Below the pieces are notes generated by a model. It had not been told where the DNA came from, searched no databases, and was given only the letters and a program-made list of their open reading frames with translations. Positions 34,733 to 45,840 of a DNA stretch of 64,000 nt are shown here, piece by piece. The DNA is from Myrmaecium sp. VS I D KN 1 (taxonomy: Eukaryota; Ascomycota; Dothideomycetes; Valsariales; Valsariaceae). Location: contig JADQAV010000018.1 in assembly GCA_019775845.1 (NCBI GenBank), positions 751,044 through 815,043 of the forward strand, in the 5' to 3' direction. The translations under genes were made by a program, and so were the position numbers. Each line of letters opens with the position of its first letter. Position 1 is the first letter of the stretch.

Positions 34733-35285
34733 ATCAGGCTCCTCTGCCGGTTTATTAGACCTCAGGGCGTTGCGGATTGTAGTTGTGATTGGGATGATGC
34801 CGTGATGACCATGAGTGCATGTCTTCTGGCATCATACTTGTATTCTAATGGGCACTTTCCCCTCTCTGGATAATATTAATGTTTCTCTTCTACCTTCTCC
34901 AATTCATGCGGATCTAGTAACGTCGTAGTTAGTGCATTCAATGCGTTCCTTTTGCTAACGGGATGTCTCGAATTCCTTTTTAAATTACTAGTAATCAAAA
35001 GCTGTTTCACTATATTTATATACTTGTATGGCTGTGCATCGGTAATGTTCTAACAAAGCACGGGCCTCCGACCCAACTAACCGCGGTTCGCAATGGAGCA
35101 ACGATCATCCATGAGCAGTACCATGAGCTGGAAGATGAAGAGGTAGTATAATACTATCATTCATACTATGTTGACCGTTTACATGTGGTTTGACCTGTTT
35201 CTGTGAATACACTCCGAATGGCGATATCGAACGACCTCAAATCAAAAGTAGATGCTCGATCAGATCTCTTCCACCAAAGAAAGAT
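34733..35285. other. Intergenic region, AT-rich
   Basis: AT-rich sequence between two tandem genes, with no gene seen. It holds the 3' end of the GST and the promoter of the BTB gene. Confidence 0.55.
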
Positions 35286-37331
35286 ATGGATCGCGATGGC
35301 CCGGAACCACTGAACTCCTATGAGCCCCAAGGCGAGCTCTCCGGAGAATCACACAGGCAAATGGATCCGGCGCTGAATTTTGAGATCCCAACGCCGACCC
35401 TGCACGCGGATCAGGCTTCAGGAGTTTCTGGATCAAGGGCATCGGCTGCCGCAGAAAGCTCAGCCAAGTCTGCGCCAGCTGAACGAAGCACGACGTTATC
35501 TGGGATGAAACGGAAGAGCAATGCTGAGGGGGCACATCTGACAGGCGCGGACAGCCATCTCTCGAAGCGTCTGCATGCGTCTCCCTCCCTATCCCCCACA
35601 AGAGACGAGCCCAACCGAACAGCTTCAACGAATATCGAAGGTACCCCTCCAATTTTTCAATACCGAGGCAACATTGTCATGACTATAGTCCGTCAGACAG
35701 TACCTACTTTCAATTATTCTAATTATGCGTTATGTAGGCCAGAGCAGGCGTGCTCCTACGGCTGCAGCGCAGACCGCGGAACCTCGTAAACTGGCTGGGT
35801 CGGGGTCAACTACGACTTCAATCCTTCCTCCAGGCATGGTGTTTCCGATCCAGATTGGTTCTGAGTTGTTCCGGTTGTCCGGAGTATCAATATCTTCTGA
35901 CGGTCGGTCATTCGTCCCAAAATCAATTGTAGTCTCGTGAACTGAAGGCTCCTGGAGCACCCTCATATTTCTCTCATTATTTTGCGGATCAATTACGCAG
36001 AAGTAATGGACGTAGTAGCGATGTCAAAACGCTCTACATCGACCGTGACCCGAATACGTTCCGGGATATCTCGTTGCATCTTCAAGGCAGGCTGGCTTTC
36101 CATATGTGAGCTTTTCGGCTGCTAATTGTGATTAGGTTACCATGTTGAACCAAGAGACGGCGAGCATTATGTTCGCCTTTTCGCCGACGCGCAATTCTAC
36201 AGCCGTGAGTCCACAGTCAGGTAGCAGCGGAATAATACTGATTCTATAGTTCCGCGACTGACACAACGACTCTTCAAATCCGACATTCACATCCAGATTG
36301 GACATCGCCACTTTCGGGTCCCACGGGATCTCTTCTCCGCACCTGGCGACTCCCCCAACTTCTTCACCCTCGGATTCGCCAACTTTCTCAGCACGCCGAC
36401 AGATGTGTTCCCCGGATTGGACCGGGCTTCCTTATTACGCCCACCTACGATCAGCCCGCCGGTGTTGCCGAACAAATCCGGAGATATTTTTGCCGACCTC
36501 ATCCACTTTCTCCAAGGTTATCCCGTCCACATCAGGGACGAAGGTCATCGGTCTGACCTACTGAACGATGCCCGATGGTTTCGTTTTAGAGGCCTTGAGC
36601 AGCGTTTGATTCCCTGTACCACCTCTTTCAATACCTTCCGCGGCGTCTCCGAGATTCTCGTCCGGCTCGAAGACATTCGCCCAGCTGGTGTGACCGTCCT
36701 TCTAGAGATAGGATCGCGCGGTGGAGCAACAGAAGCAACAGCACCATCGATAGATGAGATAGCCGGAGGACAGCCGGCCGTTGTCTGTTACAGCCGACCT
36801 TTCATAGATGAGCCGGCAAGCCAACTTATACTGGAGATCGGATCGTCAGAAACCACGCAGTTGTGCCCTCCCCCCGCGGGGTTACTCGAACAAGACATCA
36901 GGCTTCTATTTTCAAACCCGGATGTCTCGCAGATGGCAAGCTTGCTTACCGCCATCAGCCGTCAAGTCCGACAGCCGCCGAACCGTATGTTAAGTGCTCT
37001 CTATGAAGGGGGTTTGCGCGTGCGCTGGAATCGTGATGCATGGGTGGAATTTAATGGCGTCGCTGTCGAGTTGCGGAAGGCAGAGGATGAGAGCTTGCAT
37101 GTGAGCCATCGCAGACTGGATGGTGTCTACGGTCAAGGCGCGCCGTATGGCGCGCTGCTGGCTGGTGACATGATATTTGAACCAATGGAATGGGTCGTGA
37201 AGAGAGGCCACTGGCGGATTATTGTAGAACAGAACGCTGACGGACTGGAGGTTGTGCTGTGCATCGTCAGACTGGAAGCTTATAGCTCTGAAGCGTTGGG
37301 GAATAGGGCGAGAGGATTCCTGGGGAGTTGA
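35286..37331 (+). CDS. Tandem BTB (T1/KCTD-like) domain protein
   Basis: Five exons (35286-35640, 35738-35902, 35958-36086, 36136-36204, 36250-37331) give 599 residues. A disordered N-terminus carries a basic KRK patch. Two BTB-like units follow: 152-250 (MVFPIQIGSELFRLSG, SSDAPSYFSHYF, TLYIDRDPNTFRDI) and 251 to about 350 (DIHIQIGHRHFRVPRD, then a second GYPVHIRDEG segment). The paired YHVEPRDG/YPVHIRDEG segments show the internal duplication. The C-terminal third is a further fungal-specific domain ending RGFLGS. Intron 3 appears to use a GC donor. The function is unknown; such proteins may be transcriptional or ubiquitin-ligase adaptors. Confidence 0.8.
36087..36135 (+). other. Probable GC-AG intron
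   Basis: The boundary reads CAAG|GCAGGC and ends ATTAG|GT. Only this cut joins LHLQ to GYHVEPRDG in frame. The GTGAGC further in (36105) leads to the wrong phase. A strong AG before the donor is expected for GC-AG introns. Confidence 0.6.
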
Positions 37332-37852
37332 ATCGGGATTCCCGAAAGCGATGCAGCAGTTGATTTGATTTATATATCTACAATTAACTTGTATTACGGA
37401 TGTTGTATTATTCTAAATATATATTTTAGGTAACCGAACTCTCCTTCTCTCTCTCTCTCTCTATTTGTCGTTTCCCGGCAGGTGTCTGAGAATTCATACA
37501 GCAGAGATGACCATCTCTATTATCCATCGTTAGCTGAATATGTACTGGGATGTGTGACGGTGAGGCTCCAGTTTCCCCAGGCATCAAGGCTGTGGCGGTG
37601 CGGGCGGCGGGGCGCAAACGGCGAGCGGCGAGCGTCTGCCGGACTGACAGCTCCGCCCTTGCCATCGGTCGGGGGTCTTGGCCAACGAAATGTGTCTTCT
37701 TTGAACATCGAGCTGTACAACCATCCACGCTTCCGACAGTTCCCTTCTCCGCTCCGCCAGTGTCGCTCCTTACCTGGAAACAGTCCCATCCCTTTTGCAC
37801 AGATAGAGAGCCGCATCGTCGTCGCTTGCGCGGAGCGGCGCACTCGTTCAAT
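37332..37852. other. Intergenic region and SEC63 promoter
   Basis: A CT microsatellite lies at 37446-37462. No gene is seen. The 145-residue frames here are antisense noise. Confidence 0.55.
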
Positions 37853-40220
37853 ATGTCCACGGACTACAACTACGACGATGAGGTGAGGACCACCGAACCG
37901 CGGGCAGCTGTTCACTTCCGCGGCAGCAGCTAATCATATGCTAGGGACAATTCTTCCCCTACTTCGTCCTCACCATCGCCAGTCTGGTCACTGTGCCGAT
38001 TACATACTCGCTTCTCAAGCCGTCCAAAGGTTTGTCTGTCTACATATCTCCGGATTCTCTCTCTTCCTAACGCACGAAGCAGATCTTGAGAACACTGCGC
38101 CGAGGATACAGTCCGACTTCAAACCGGAGCATGAAGATCTCATCGAGGGACAGAAGAAGAAGCAGCGGAGGAAGGAGCGGAAGCTGAACCGCATGATCAT
38201 TGCAGCTTTGGGCTGGGCTCTGATCGCAGGAATGATGTATCTGATAGTGGTGACCTCGAGATCTGCGCCGAAAGTTTGGGATCCCTACGAGGTGCTGGGG
38301 GTATCCAGGGTACGTTCATGTCGTCGCAGTGCGTCGCAGAGGCCGAGCTAATCTTTCACCAGTCTGCCAGCGAGAAGCAGATTAAGTCGCATTACCGTCG
38401 GCTTTCACTTACTCTCCATCCTGACAAAGCCGAGATCGATCCCTCGAAAAACATTACCCTCGAAACGGTCAACGACCACTGGGTCGAAGTCACGAAAGCG
38501 TTCAAAGCCCTGACCGACGAGGAGATCCGTAACAACTACCTTCAGTACGGGCACCCTGATGGAAAGCAAAGCTTCAGCATCGGCATCGCGCTCCCCAAGT
38601 GGATAGTTACCGAGGGCCATGGGAAGTACGTCTTGCTTGTCTACGGAGCCCTTCTCGGCGTCCTCCTGCCTTTCCTGGTCGGTAAATGGTGGTATGGTAC
38701 CCAAAAGGTCACCAGGGATAAGATATTGGTCGCCTCTGCTGGGAAGCTTTTCCGTGAATATGACAACGAGCTTGGGCAGGGCGGCATCATTGCTGCGGTC
38801 AGCGGTGGTGAGGAATTCAAGGAGATGCTCAAAGGCAATAAGGCGGACTATGCTACATCGAAACTCGAGAGCAAAATCCTCGCCGATGGCGGCGATGCAA
38901 ACCCTGCAGGCATAACAATTGCAGGCCTTACCCCTAAAGATCGTGAAAGGCTAGTGGAAATGGACGATGGTGTGCGTCGCAAGGCTTTGGCTTTGATCTG
39001 GGCTTATCTCGGTCGCGTTGAGCTTGATGATCCCATCCTGAACGATGGTAAGTTAAATCTAGAATACCTCGATTTGGGCATTACTGATACGCAGTAAAGA
39101 AAAGTACGAGGTCGCACCAACCGCATATGCGCTGAACGAAGGCTTCAAGGCTATTGCTCTTGCCTATGGCAATACCCAGGCTATCCTGGACTCCTACCAC
39201 ACATCGCAAAACCTGATTCAAGCCATGCCGCCAAGCGCCTCGCCCCTGCTCCAGCTTCCTCATATTACTCCGAAGATCGCTAAGGCGATTGAAAACAACT
39301 CCAGGGATCACATCACTGTCCAAGAGTTCATGCGTGCCCCAGCCGATATCAGGAAGAAGCGCGCCACACAGCCTGGCCTTCTCAGTGAACAAGAGTACAA
39401 GAACGCCATCAAGGTAGCATCTCAGATCCCAGTCCTGAATGTGGAGAGGGCATTCTTCAAGGTCGTTGGCGAGAAATATATCACACCGGGCAGTCTTGTT
39501 CAATTTGTCGTTAAAGCCCGTATCATCCCTCCCGGCAGCCAAAATGTCCCTGAAGTCACGCCAGCCGACCTAGAGGATATCGATCCGGATGAGGGTGACC
39601 TGGACGCTCTTCACGGACGTAAAAAGGGTGACAAAGCCTCCGAAACACCCATCCAGGCTCCTTTGGCCAACGCCCCGTACTTCGCTCGCGATCACTCCCC
39701 CAGGTGGCACGTCTTCCTTACAGACAGCAAGCAAGGCAAGATTGTCGTGCCGCCCTTCACATTCCCTACCTTCGACAAGCCTCTCTTCGATGGGGAAGGT
39801 AAGCCGACGTACAACGTGCAGACGCTGAAGATGCAGTTCGGCGCGCCGCCGCAGTCGGGCAACTACACATTCACCATGCACCTCCTCTCCGACAGCTACG
39901 TCGGCACGGACACGAGCATGCAGGTCACGTTGGAGGTCGCCGACCCTTCCAAGGCGGAGGAAATGGAGGAGGAAGAGGAGATCAGCGAGCCGGATGAGGG
40001 TAAGTTGACAAGTTTCCGACCCCCTCAAAACGGCGTGATCCGTTCACTAACGCATCCGACAGACTCCCTGGCAGGCCAGATGAGTGCGCTCAAGGGCGGT
40101 GCGCCCACCAAGAAGCGCCGCGTGGCTACGCAGGACGACTCGGATGACGACAGTGCCACGGAGGAAGAGGAGGACGACGAAACCGACACGGACACTGATA
40201 CGGACACCGACGCGGAGTGA
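37853..40220 (+). CDS. SEC63: Sec63, ER translocon J-protein
   Basis: Sec63 is the ER membrane partner of the Sec61 channel and recruits the Hsp70 Kar2/BiP for post-translational import. Six exons (37853-37882, 37945-38029, 38083-38309, 38363-39047, 39100-39999, 40063-40220) give 694 residues. Transmembrane segments lie near residues 13-33, 75-95 and after the J domain (YVLLVYGALLGVLLPFLVG). The J domain has its HPD (LTLHPDKA) facing the lumen. The Sec63 (Brl) domain follows, and the tail is strongly acidic (DSDDDSATEEEEDDETDTD), as in yeast Sec63 where it binds Sec62. The last intron (63 bp) is stop-free and in frame, so its retention would add 21 residues. Confidence 0.95.
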
Positions 40221-41181
40221 GGAGGACCATTGGCAAGGGAGGAGAGAGGGGAGAGCATTCGGTAGTTGACATGCGCTCACTGGGGAAGGCCAATATGAGA
40301 GGAGGACAGCGAACGTCGAGACTGCGCGCTTGTGTTGTGTCCTTGTCTCTTCCGTTTTGCATGGATGATCGGCGTTTTCTGAAAAACTCGTGCGTTGTGT
40401 TTCCGTTCGTCTACCTTGTTCCTTATTTCCCTTACACGGCAAGGGGTGATATCACCGGTTTTTTTCCCCTCTTCTTTCTTCTTGAACGGAATCAAAGCAC
40501 CCAATACCACTGCTGGCGCCTTTATATTACCAGTCCGTACTCATAATCCTGTTTATCTAGGTTTAATATTATGGTATGACTGACCGTGCGGGAGCATGCG
40601 GTGTTGGGTATAAGTCACTCCTATAGGCTTAAACCGCTCTGTTTTAAATCACAAACACTCTCACGTCTGTGCTAGGGTTTCATTTTATATGGACTTCTGT
40701 ATTGAAAACTCATCATATCGAAGGCTATAACTCAGTCTCAATCGTCCCCAGTCTATATCCCCCTCCTCAGTTTGCGAAAGAAAGATTCCTCGGGGCACAG
40801 ATAATGAAAACGGATACGCCACGTCGATCCAGGTTCCTTTTCGCTCCTCGATAATAATGAAGGTGCACAGAGAGGTACCTTAATTATTTTATCGTCTCGA
40901 TTCATGATGAAAAGAGAAGAGGACGAAGGGGGGAAAGGGCAGTCTGCTGCTGTTAAAGGAAAGTAAAGGAATAGAAAAAAGAGCGGTGGAAGAGGACTGC
41001 ATCAATCTTCGATATTTACCGCGGTAAAGAGAGAGATAACCACTCTGTCATGAACTTGCTTCAATGAGGGAGTGTTTTAGGGAGTGGGTTTTATTCCACT
41101 CATCGATGGACCTAAACTCTGCTATTTTAACACAGCAAAGATAAAATGGCTATCCATTCACAAAGAGTCACGGAACTATGA
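40221..41181. other. Intergenic region between convergent genes
   Basis: AT-rich 3' flanks of SEC63 and the GNAT gene. No gene or RNA is recognised. Confidence 0.6.
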
Positions 41182-43917
41182 CTACTCGTCGAAGGTCGCC
41201 AAATCGGGTTGCCGAGGGTTAACTGAATGGAATGCCTTGCGTTGGAACAAGGCCAGGTTAACGAAGGATTCCTTGAATGGCGAGACGCCAATGTGCTCGA
41301 GATCACCAACTTGCTCGAACCCATACTGTGTCAGCCAGACCTTGATCCAGGCATTCATCCGTTCTTCCGGGAGGTAGTAGATGTTGCAAAGGACGCTGTT
41401 GATGCGACGACGGCCGCCAGGCTGGAACTGTTCGCGCCCTTTCTTTGAATCTTCCCATCGGAAATCATACCCACCCTGCTTGATGTAGCAGGAATCCAGC
41501 AGAAAGATCATCTGATCCAGAAGACACGATCCCACGCGCTTCTGGACGCAATCATGGCGAACGTATATTTCCAGTTCGCAGGTGTAACGGCACATGCCAC
41601 GAGCGTCATGAAAATCGTCAGCGTAAGCAAAACCGACGATTTTTTCCTCGCCATATTGCGTGCGATTACCTCGGCCCCTAGGCCGATTATTTGGCTTCTT
41701 AGCACAAGCAACGATGAAGGGAAGGTGACGACGGACAACAGCCTTCATTCGGTCGAATAACTGTTCTGGTCTAAGGGGCGTTGTCTCTGGACATCGAACG
41801 CTGTTTTCAATTTGCCAATTGTATATGTCTGTGATCTGGGCCAGATCCGACTCAAAGGCTGGACGAAGATAGATATTAAGTTGTGGTTCCAGCTTCTGCG
41901 GTATCTCGCACAGTGTTCTAAGACGGAATTTCGGACGGCTCTTGGCCTCCTCTCTCCGTTTTGTTCGATGTTCATTCCTGTCGTCTTTGTCATGTTTCTT
42001 TTTCTGAATGAAGATATTGATGCCGTGATCTCTCTCGTGCAAGCGGATACTCTCGGTGTCTTTCGGATTCAGCACCGCTACAACCTCAGGGTATGGTCGT
42101 AAATGCACCCCGGTCACAGTCTCATAGTTTTCCCACCAAGGCGTCTCGTTCATGTCGGATTCCACAACTGGCTGCGGTGGTCTGTCCCAGAGCATGGACC
42201 AGAAATCCTGAGGGTACTCCCTGTCAATGGTCTGAGGGATCCAGAAACGAGGAGCGATTGTCCGGATACCGTCCGTAAGCTGGGCGTGCGATATGGCCTT
42301 GCCGGGAGGTCGCTCAATCCAATGCATTATCCTCCCATAGAAATTAGGGTCCACAGAGCCAACACGACCTTCCCAGTCGATCGGCGGTGGCATCCAGTTA
42401 CCGTTCCAATCGGTAATTCTGTTCTCTTCGTTGCAGGTATAACTGTCGCCCATGCGGCGTTCGACCCACTCTTCACTCTTGGCGTAATAGTCATCATCGA
42501 TGACAGCCATGGGCGGTTTTGGCCAGCGCCTTAGCTGCTTAGATCCTCTAGCTCTTTCTTTCTCACCTTGTGGTATGAGTTGGACAGATCCAAGATTGGG
42601 GCTTGTGTGCGGGGTCTCAACTTTGACTCCTGCCGAAGAGCTGACGGTATTATGCTTGTCACTCGAAGGTGGACTGACATTTGTCCGAGGAGAACCACGT
42701 GGATGAAGGGAGCAGTCCTGGCCAGGAGAACAATCTTCGGGTTGCGGCACACTAGGGAGAGTCGGGAGTAAGGGTAGGCCGAAGGGGACAACCGCTACAC
42801 TGTGACCTGTTAGCGACGGAGAGCAACATGAACTGTGTTACTTACCTGGGCTGCGCGTCGGCAAGTGGTCCAGCTGCGATGAAACCTGTGTTCGGGGTAT
42901 ACGGCATGTCGATCTTACTATCACGCCTTTCACGTTAACGTTGAGGATATGTAAGGTAGTGCTGGCAAACAACTTACGTAGCGGCGTTATATCCATTTCG
43001 GAAAGGTACAGACGACTTATTAGCTGTCTCAGAACGTTTCTCTGCTGAGTCGATGTCAGCATGTTTTTCGGCATTCTGACCTTGCGCCTTGAACGGCACC
43101 CGCAGATGAGGGGGTATCCAAGGCATAATGAGGTAAAGGGGAACCTTCGTGTAGGAGAAGTCAATTGAAGGGGAAAGCAAATGAGGGAAGGATGCGAAAC
43201 GAGGCGATGACAGAGAGGACGTCGCTAAGCGAAGGGACAGGCAGGTGACATTGCTTCCAGAAGCAGACAAACAAGATGAATAGTATTATAAGAAAAGAGA
43301 CAAAGTGCCGCGATCACCTGCATACCTTTAGCGCGCCAATTACCTTTCAGCTTCTTATTCTTGTTGACCGCCTTAGGGTGCGGGTTGTCGGTGTCCATGC
43401 TTCGATGGGTCGACTGGCTCTCGTTATTCTGTCCGTCGTTATGCGAGGGGACCGTCATTCGGAGCTGGTTCGATTGACGATTGCTTGTAAAGCCGGGCTT
43501 GTATGGCTTTCGTGCTTGGGAAGATCGGTCTTCGTGGTCACCGCCAAGCTGGAATTGCTTCATTTTGCCTTGGCCCCGTGGTTCAGGACGTATAGTAGAG
43601 ACACCGAAAGGCACCCCAGTTCGGCCAGTATTGGCTGGAGTAGCGGTGTGCTGACCATCTCGCAGATGCGTGTCGTCCTGTTCGTTTCTAACATTGGGCC
43701 GATGATTCCGGACCAACAGACTTCGACCCTGGGGCGCAGAGACGTCATCTTTGCGGGACATGTCTTCGTTCACTGGAAGCTCAAGCTTATATTTCGCGCC
43801 GCCCTGCTGCTCTTCGTTAGGCTTGCCCTCTCGGTCTTTCCCAAGCAGGCGCTGGGTCTTGTCTTCAATCTCCATATCCTGACCAGGTGGTTCAGGTTCT
43901 GGCGGCTGAGAAGCCAT
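41182..43917 (-). CDS. Large GNAT-domain protein with disordered N-terminus
   Basis: Exons read 43917-43326, about 43224-42978, 42917-42846 and 42799-41182, giving about 842 residues. The N-terminal half is hydrophilic and disordered, and contains conserved-looking islands (PWIPPHLRVP, DMPYTPNTGFIAAGP, VVPFGLPLLP). A Trp-rich middle (WIPQTIDREYPQDFWSMLW) precedes a C-terminal GNAT fold: LRPAFESDLAQITDIYNW, VGFAYADDF, then ELEIYVRHDCVQKRVGSCL, an acetyl-CoA loop of the Q/R-x-x-G-x-G/A kind with Ser at the last position. It is probably an N-acetyltransferase of unknown substrate. The exon 1-2 junction is uncertain: donor 43317 with acceptor exon start 43144 also keeps the frame and gives about 818 residues. 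Confidence 0.72.
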
Positions 43918-44429
43918 GTTGGAATCCGGGTCGGACAGAGACAATCAAAGAGACAAGAGAAAAAGAGAATGGCAGGCAAATAAATCGGGACGACGACGAT
44001 GCAGTCCGTGGGAACGAGGTTGGATACTGTATGTAGGAGCGTATGTAGGACTGAGAGAGAATCGCGAAACGGATTAGGAAGGAAGATGGCTATATGGGGG
44101 AGAAGCGCGACGGTGGTTACTACCTAGGTAATGTATTGAGGGATGACAGGTGCCTGGAGCGCACCAAAAACGCCCAGTGAACCCACGCCAGCAGTGTCTA
44201 ATCCTACCTTAGAACCTAGAAGCAATTGGATCGTGATTGAATTTATCATGGACGGATTGGCTTGGGTGGCCGGCAGGTGAGTATAGGTGCGTGCATGTTG
44301 CGCATACTCCGCAGTCCGTGAGGGGACGTCCGAGCCTTGTTAGTCGCATGCTGTTTGCCGAGAACTCTGAAGATGGACACGGGACCCCAAGGTAACCTGA
44401 AACTCCAACCCATCTGCAAAGACGCGAAA
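43918..44429. other. Divergent promoter region, GNAT gene and ARL2
   Basis: Roughly 0.5 kb between diverging genes. No gene is seen. Confidence 0.6.
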
Positions 44430-45288
44430 ATGCTGTCGATTCTCAGAAAAGCAAGGCTGAAGGATAAGGAGATGAGAATATTAATGCTGTGAGTAAATGG
44501 AATCATGCTAGGAAAGTGACAGGAGGACTGAGGCAACTTCAGAGGCCTCGACAATGCTGGGAAAACGACCATTGTTAAGAAGATCATGAATGAAGACGTC
44601 AATACCGTCAGTCCTACGCTTGGTTTCATCATCAAAACGATAGATTTTGATGGGTAAGTTTGCTCCCTTCGGTGGTAGCTGGTCTATCTTCACATCTTAA
44701 CATCTTACAGATACAAACTCAATATCTGTATGTTTCCTGCTTCCGCTATCGCGCCAAGGTACAAACTTACTGACTCGGCCCGGCCAAGGGGACGTTGGTG
44801 GCCAGAAGACCTTGAGGACGTACTGGAAGAACTACTTCGAGAAAACAGATACTCTAATCTGGGTAGTCGATGCGACAGACCGTGATCGCATCGCGGATTG
44901 CCGCAAGGAGCTGGAGGGACTACTGCTGGAAGAGGTGCGGAGTCATCCCAAACATAAACAAGTAGCGGTGTCATCTGACCTAAGTCCACGATCAAGCGGT
45001 TGATGGGCGCAAGTCTTCTGGTGCTGAAGAATAAGAGCGACGTAGCCGGCGCCATGACAGAAGACGAGATTCGGAAGGTATTCCCACCCTCTCAAGGCCG
45101 GATGACTTCGGCGTAGTCAAGGCCCGGATACGTGCTGATATGTGCTTCATTGGCAGGCCTTGAATCTCGACGCCATCAAAACCCATCGGTGGCACATCAT
45201 GACCTGCAGTGCAATCACGGGAATGAATTTGCACGAGAGCCTGGAATGGGTTGTGCAAGATGCAAAGGATCGTCTGTTTTTGTTTTGA
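44430..45288 (+). CDS. ARL2: ARL2-type small GTPase (Cin4/Alp41)
   Basis: Arl2 regulates tubulin folding through tubulin cofactors and microtubule stability. Six exons (44430-44488, 44543-44653, 44711-44727, 44789-44934, 44997-45077, 45157-45288) give 181 residues. G1 is GLDNAGKT, switch 1 is SPTLGF, G3 is WDVGGQ, G4 is NKSD and G5 is CSA. The sequence RTYWKNYFE after WDVGGQ is characteristic of Arl2. It begins ML, so there is no Gly2 for myristoylation. The segment before G4 reads [13 protein letters not shown] where most Arl2 proteins have F-A-NKxDL, a modest divergence. Exon 3 is only 17 bp. Confidence 0.92.
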
Positions 45289-45840
45289 GAGAGCGACAGA
45301 GACGCTGTTTCAGCTGCGCAAGGGGGAATGGCAGCCATGGGGCATAGCGTGTTCCCTATATAGCGCAATCAGGGCGGGTCGAAGAACCGGGGTGCCGGGC
45401 AACCTGGTAAACAGGGATTTTGCCAGAAGATATACACACGCACCACGGTGCTAGAGAACTGGAAGGCACAGGGCAAGACAGGGTGAGCTGCGAGGGCGAT
45501 ATGAAGGGCAGCATCATTTTTCCTTCAAAGAGTATTCTCATGTAGTTCATTGATCCGCAGACCGTTTAACGGTCCCTCCAACTTTGCAACTCGTGAGGGA
45601 TAACCTGCGGTCGTGCGGAGGAGGCGCCGCGTTGGTGACCGTTGGGTGCTGTAGCTGGTATGCTAAACCTTATAGCCTGCGCGCCCAAAAACATACCTAG
45701 CCGATGGGAAAGGGCCAAAATGTAAAGATCACAATTCCGTTGCAAGCTGCAAGAACCTCCCAGGGACCTGCCCTGTCGTGAACAAACCGTGTGTGCTCGA
45801 GGGGTGGTACCGGGGCCAGATCATTTGCGCCATCTTCACC
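45289..45840. other. Intergenic region upstream of gelsolin gene
   Basis: No gene is seen. It holds the ARL2 3' flank and the presumed promoter of the gelsolin gene. Confidence 0.55.
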
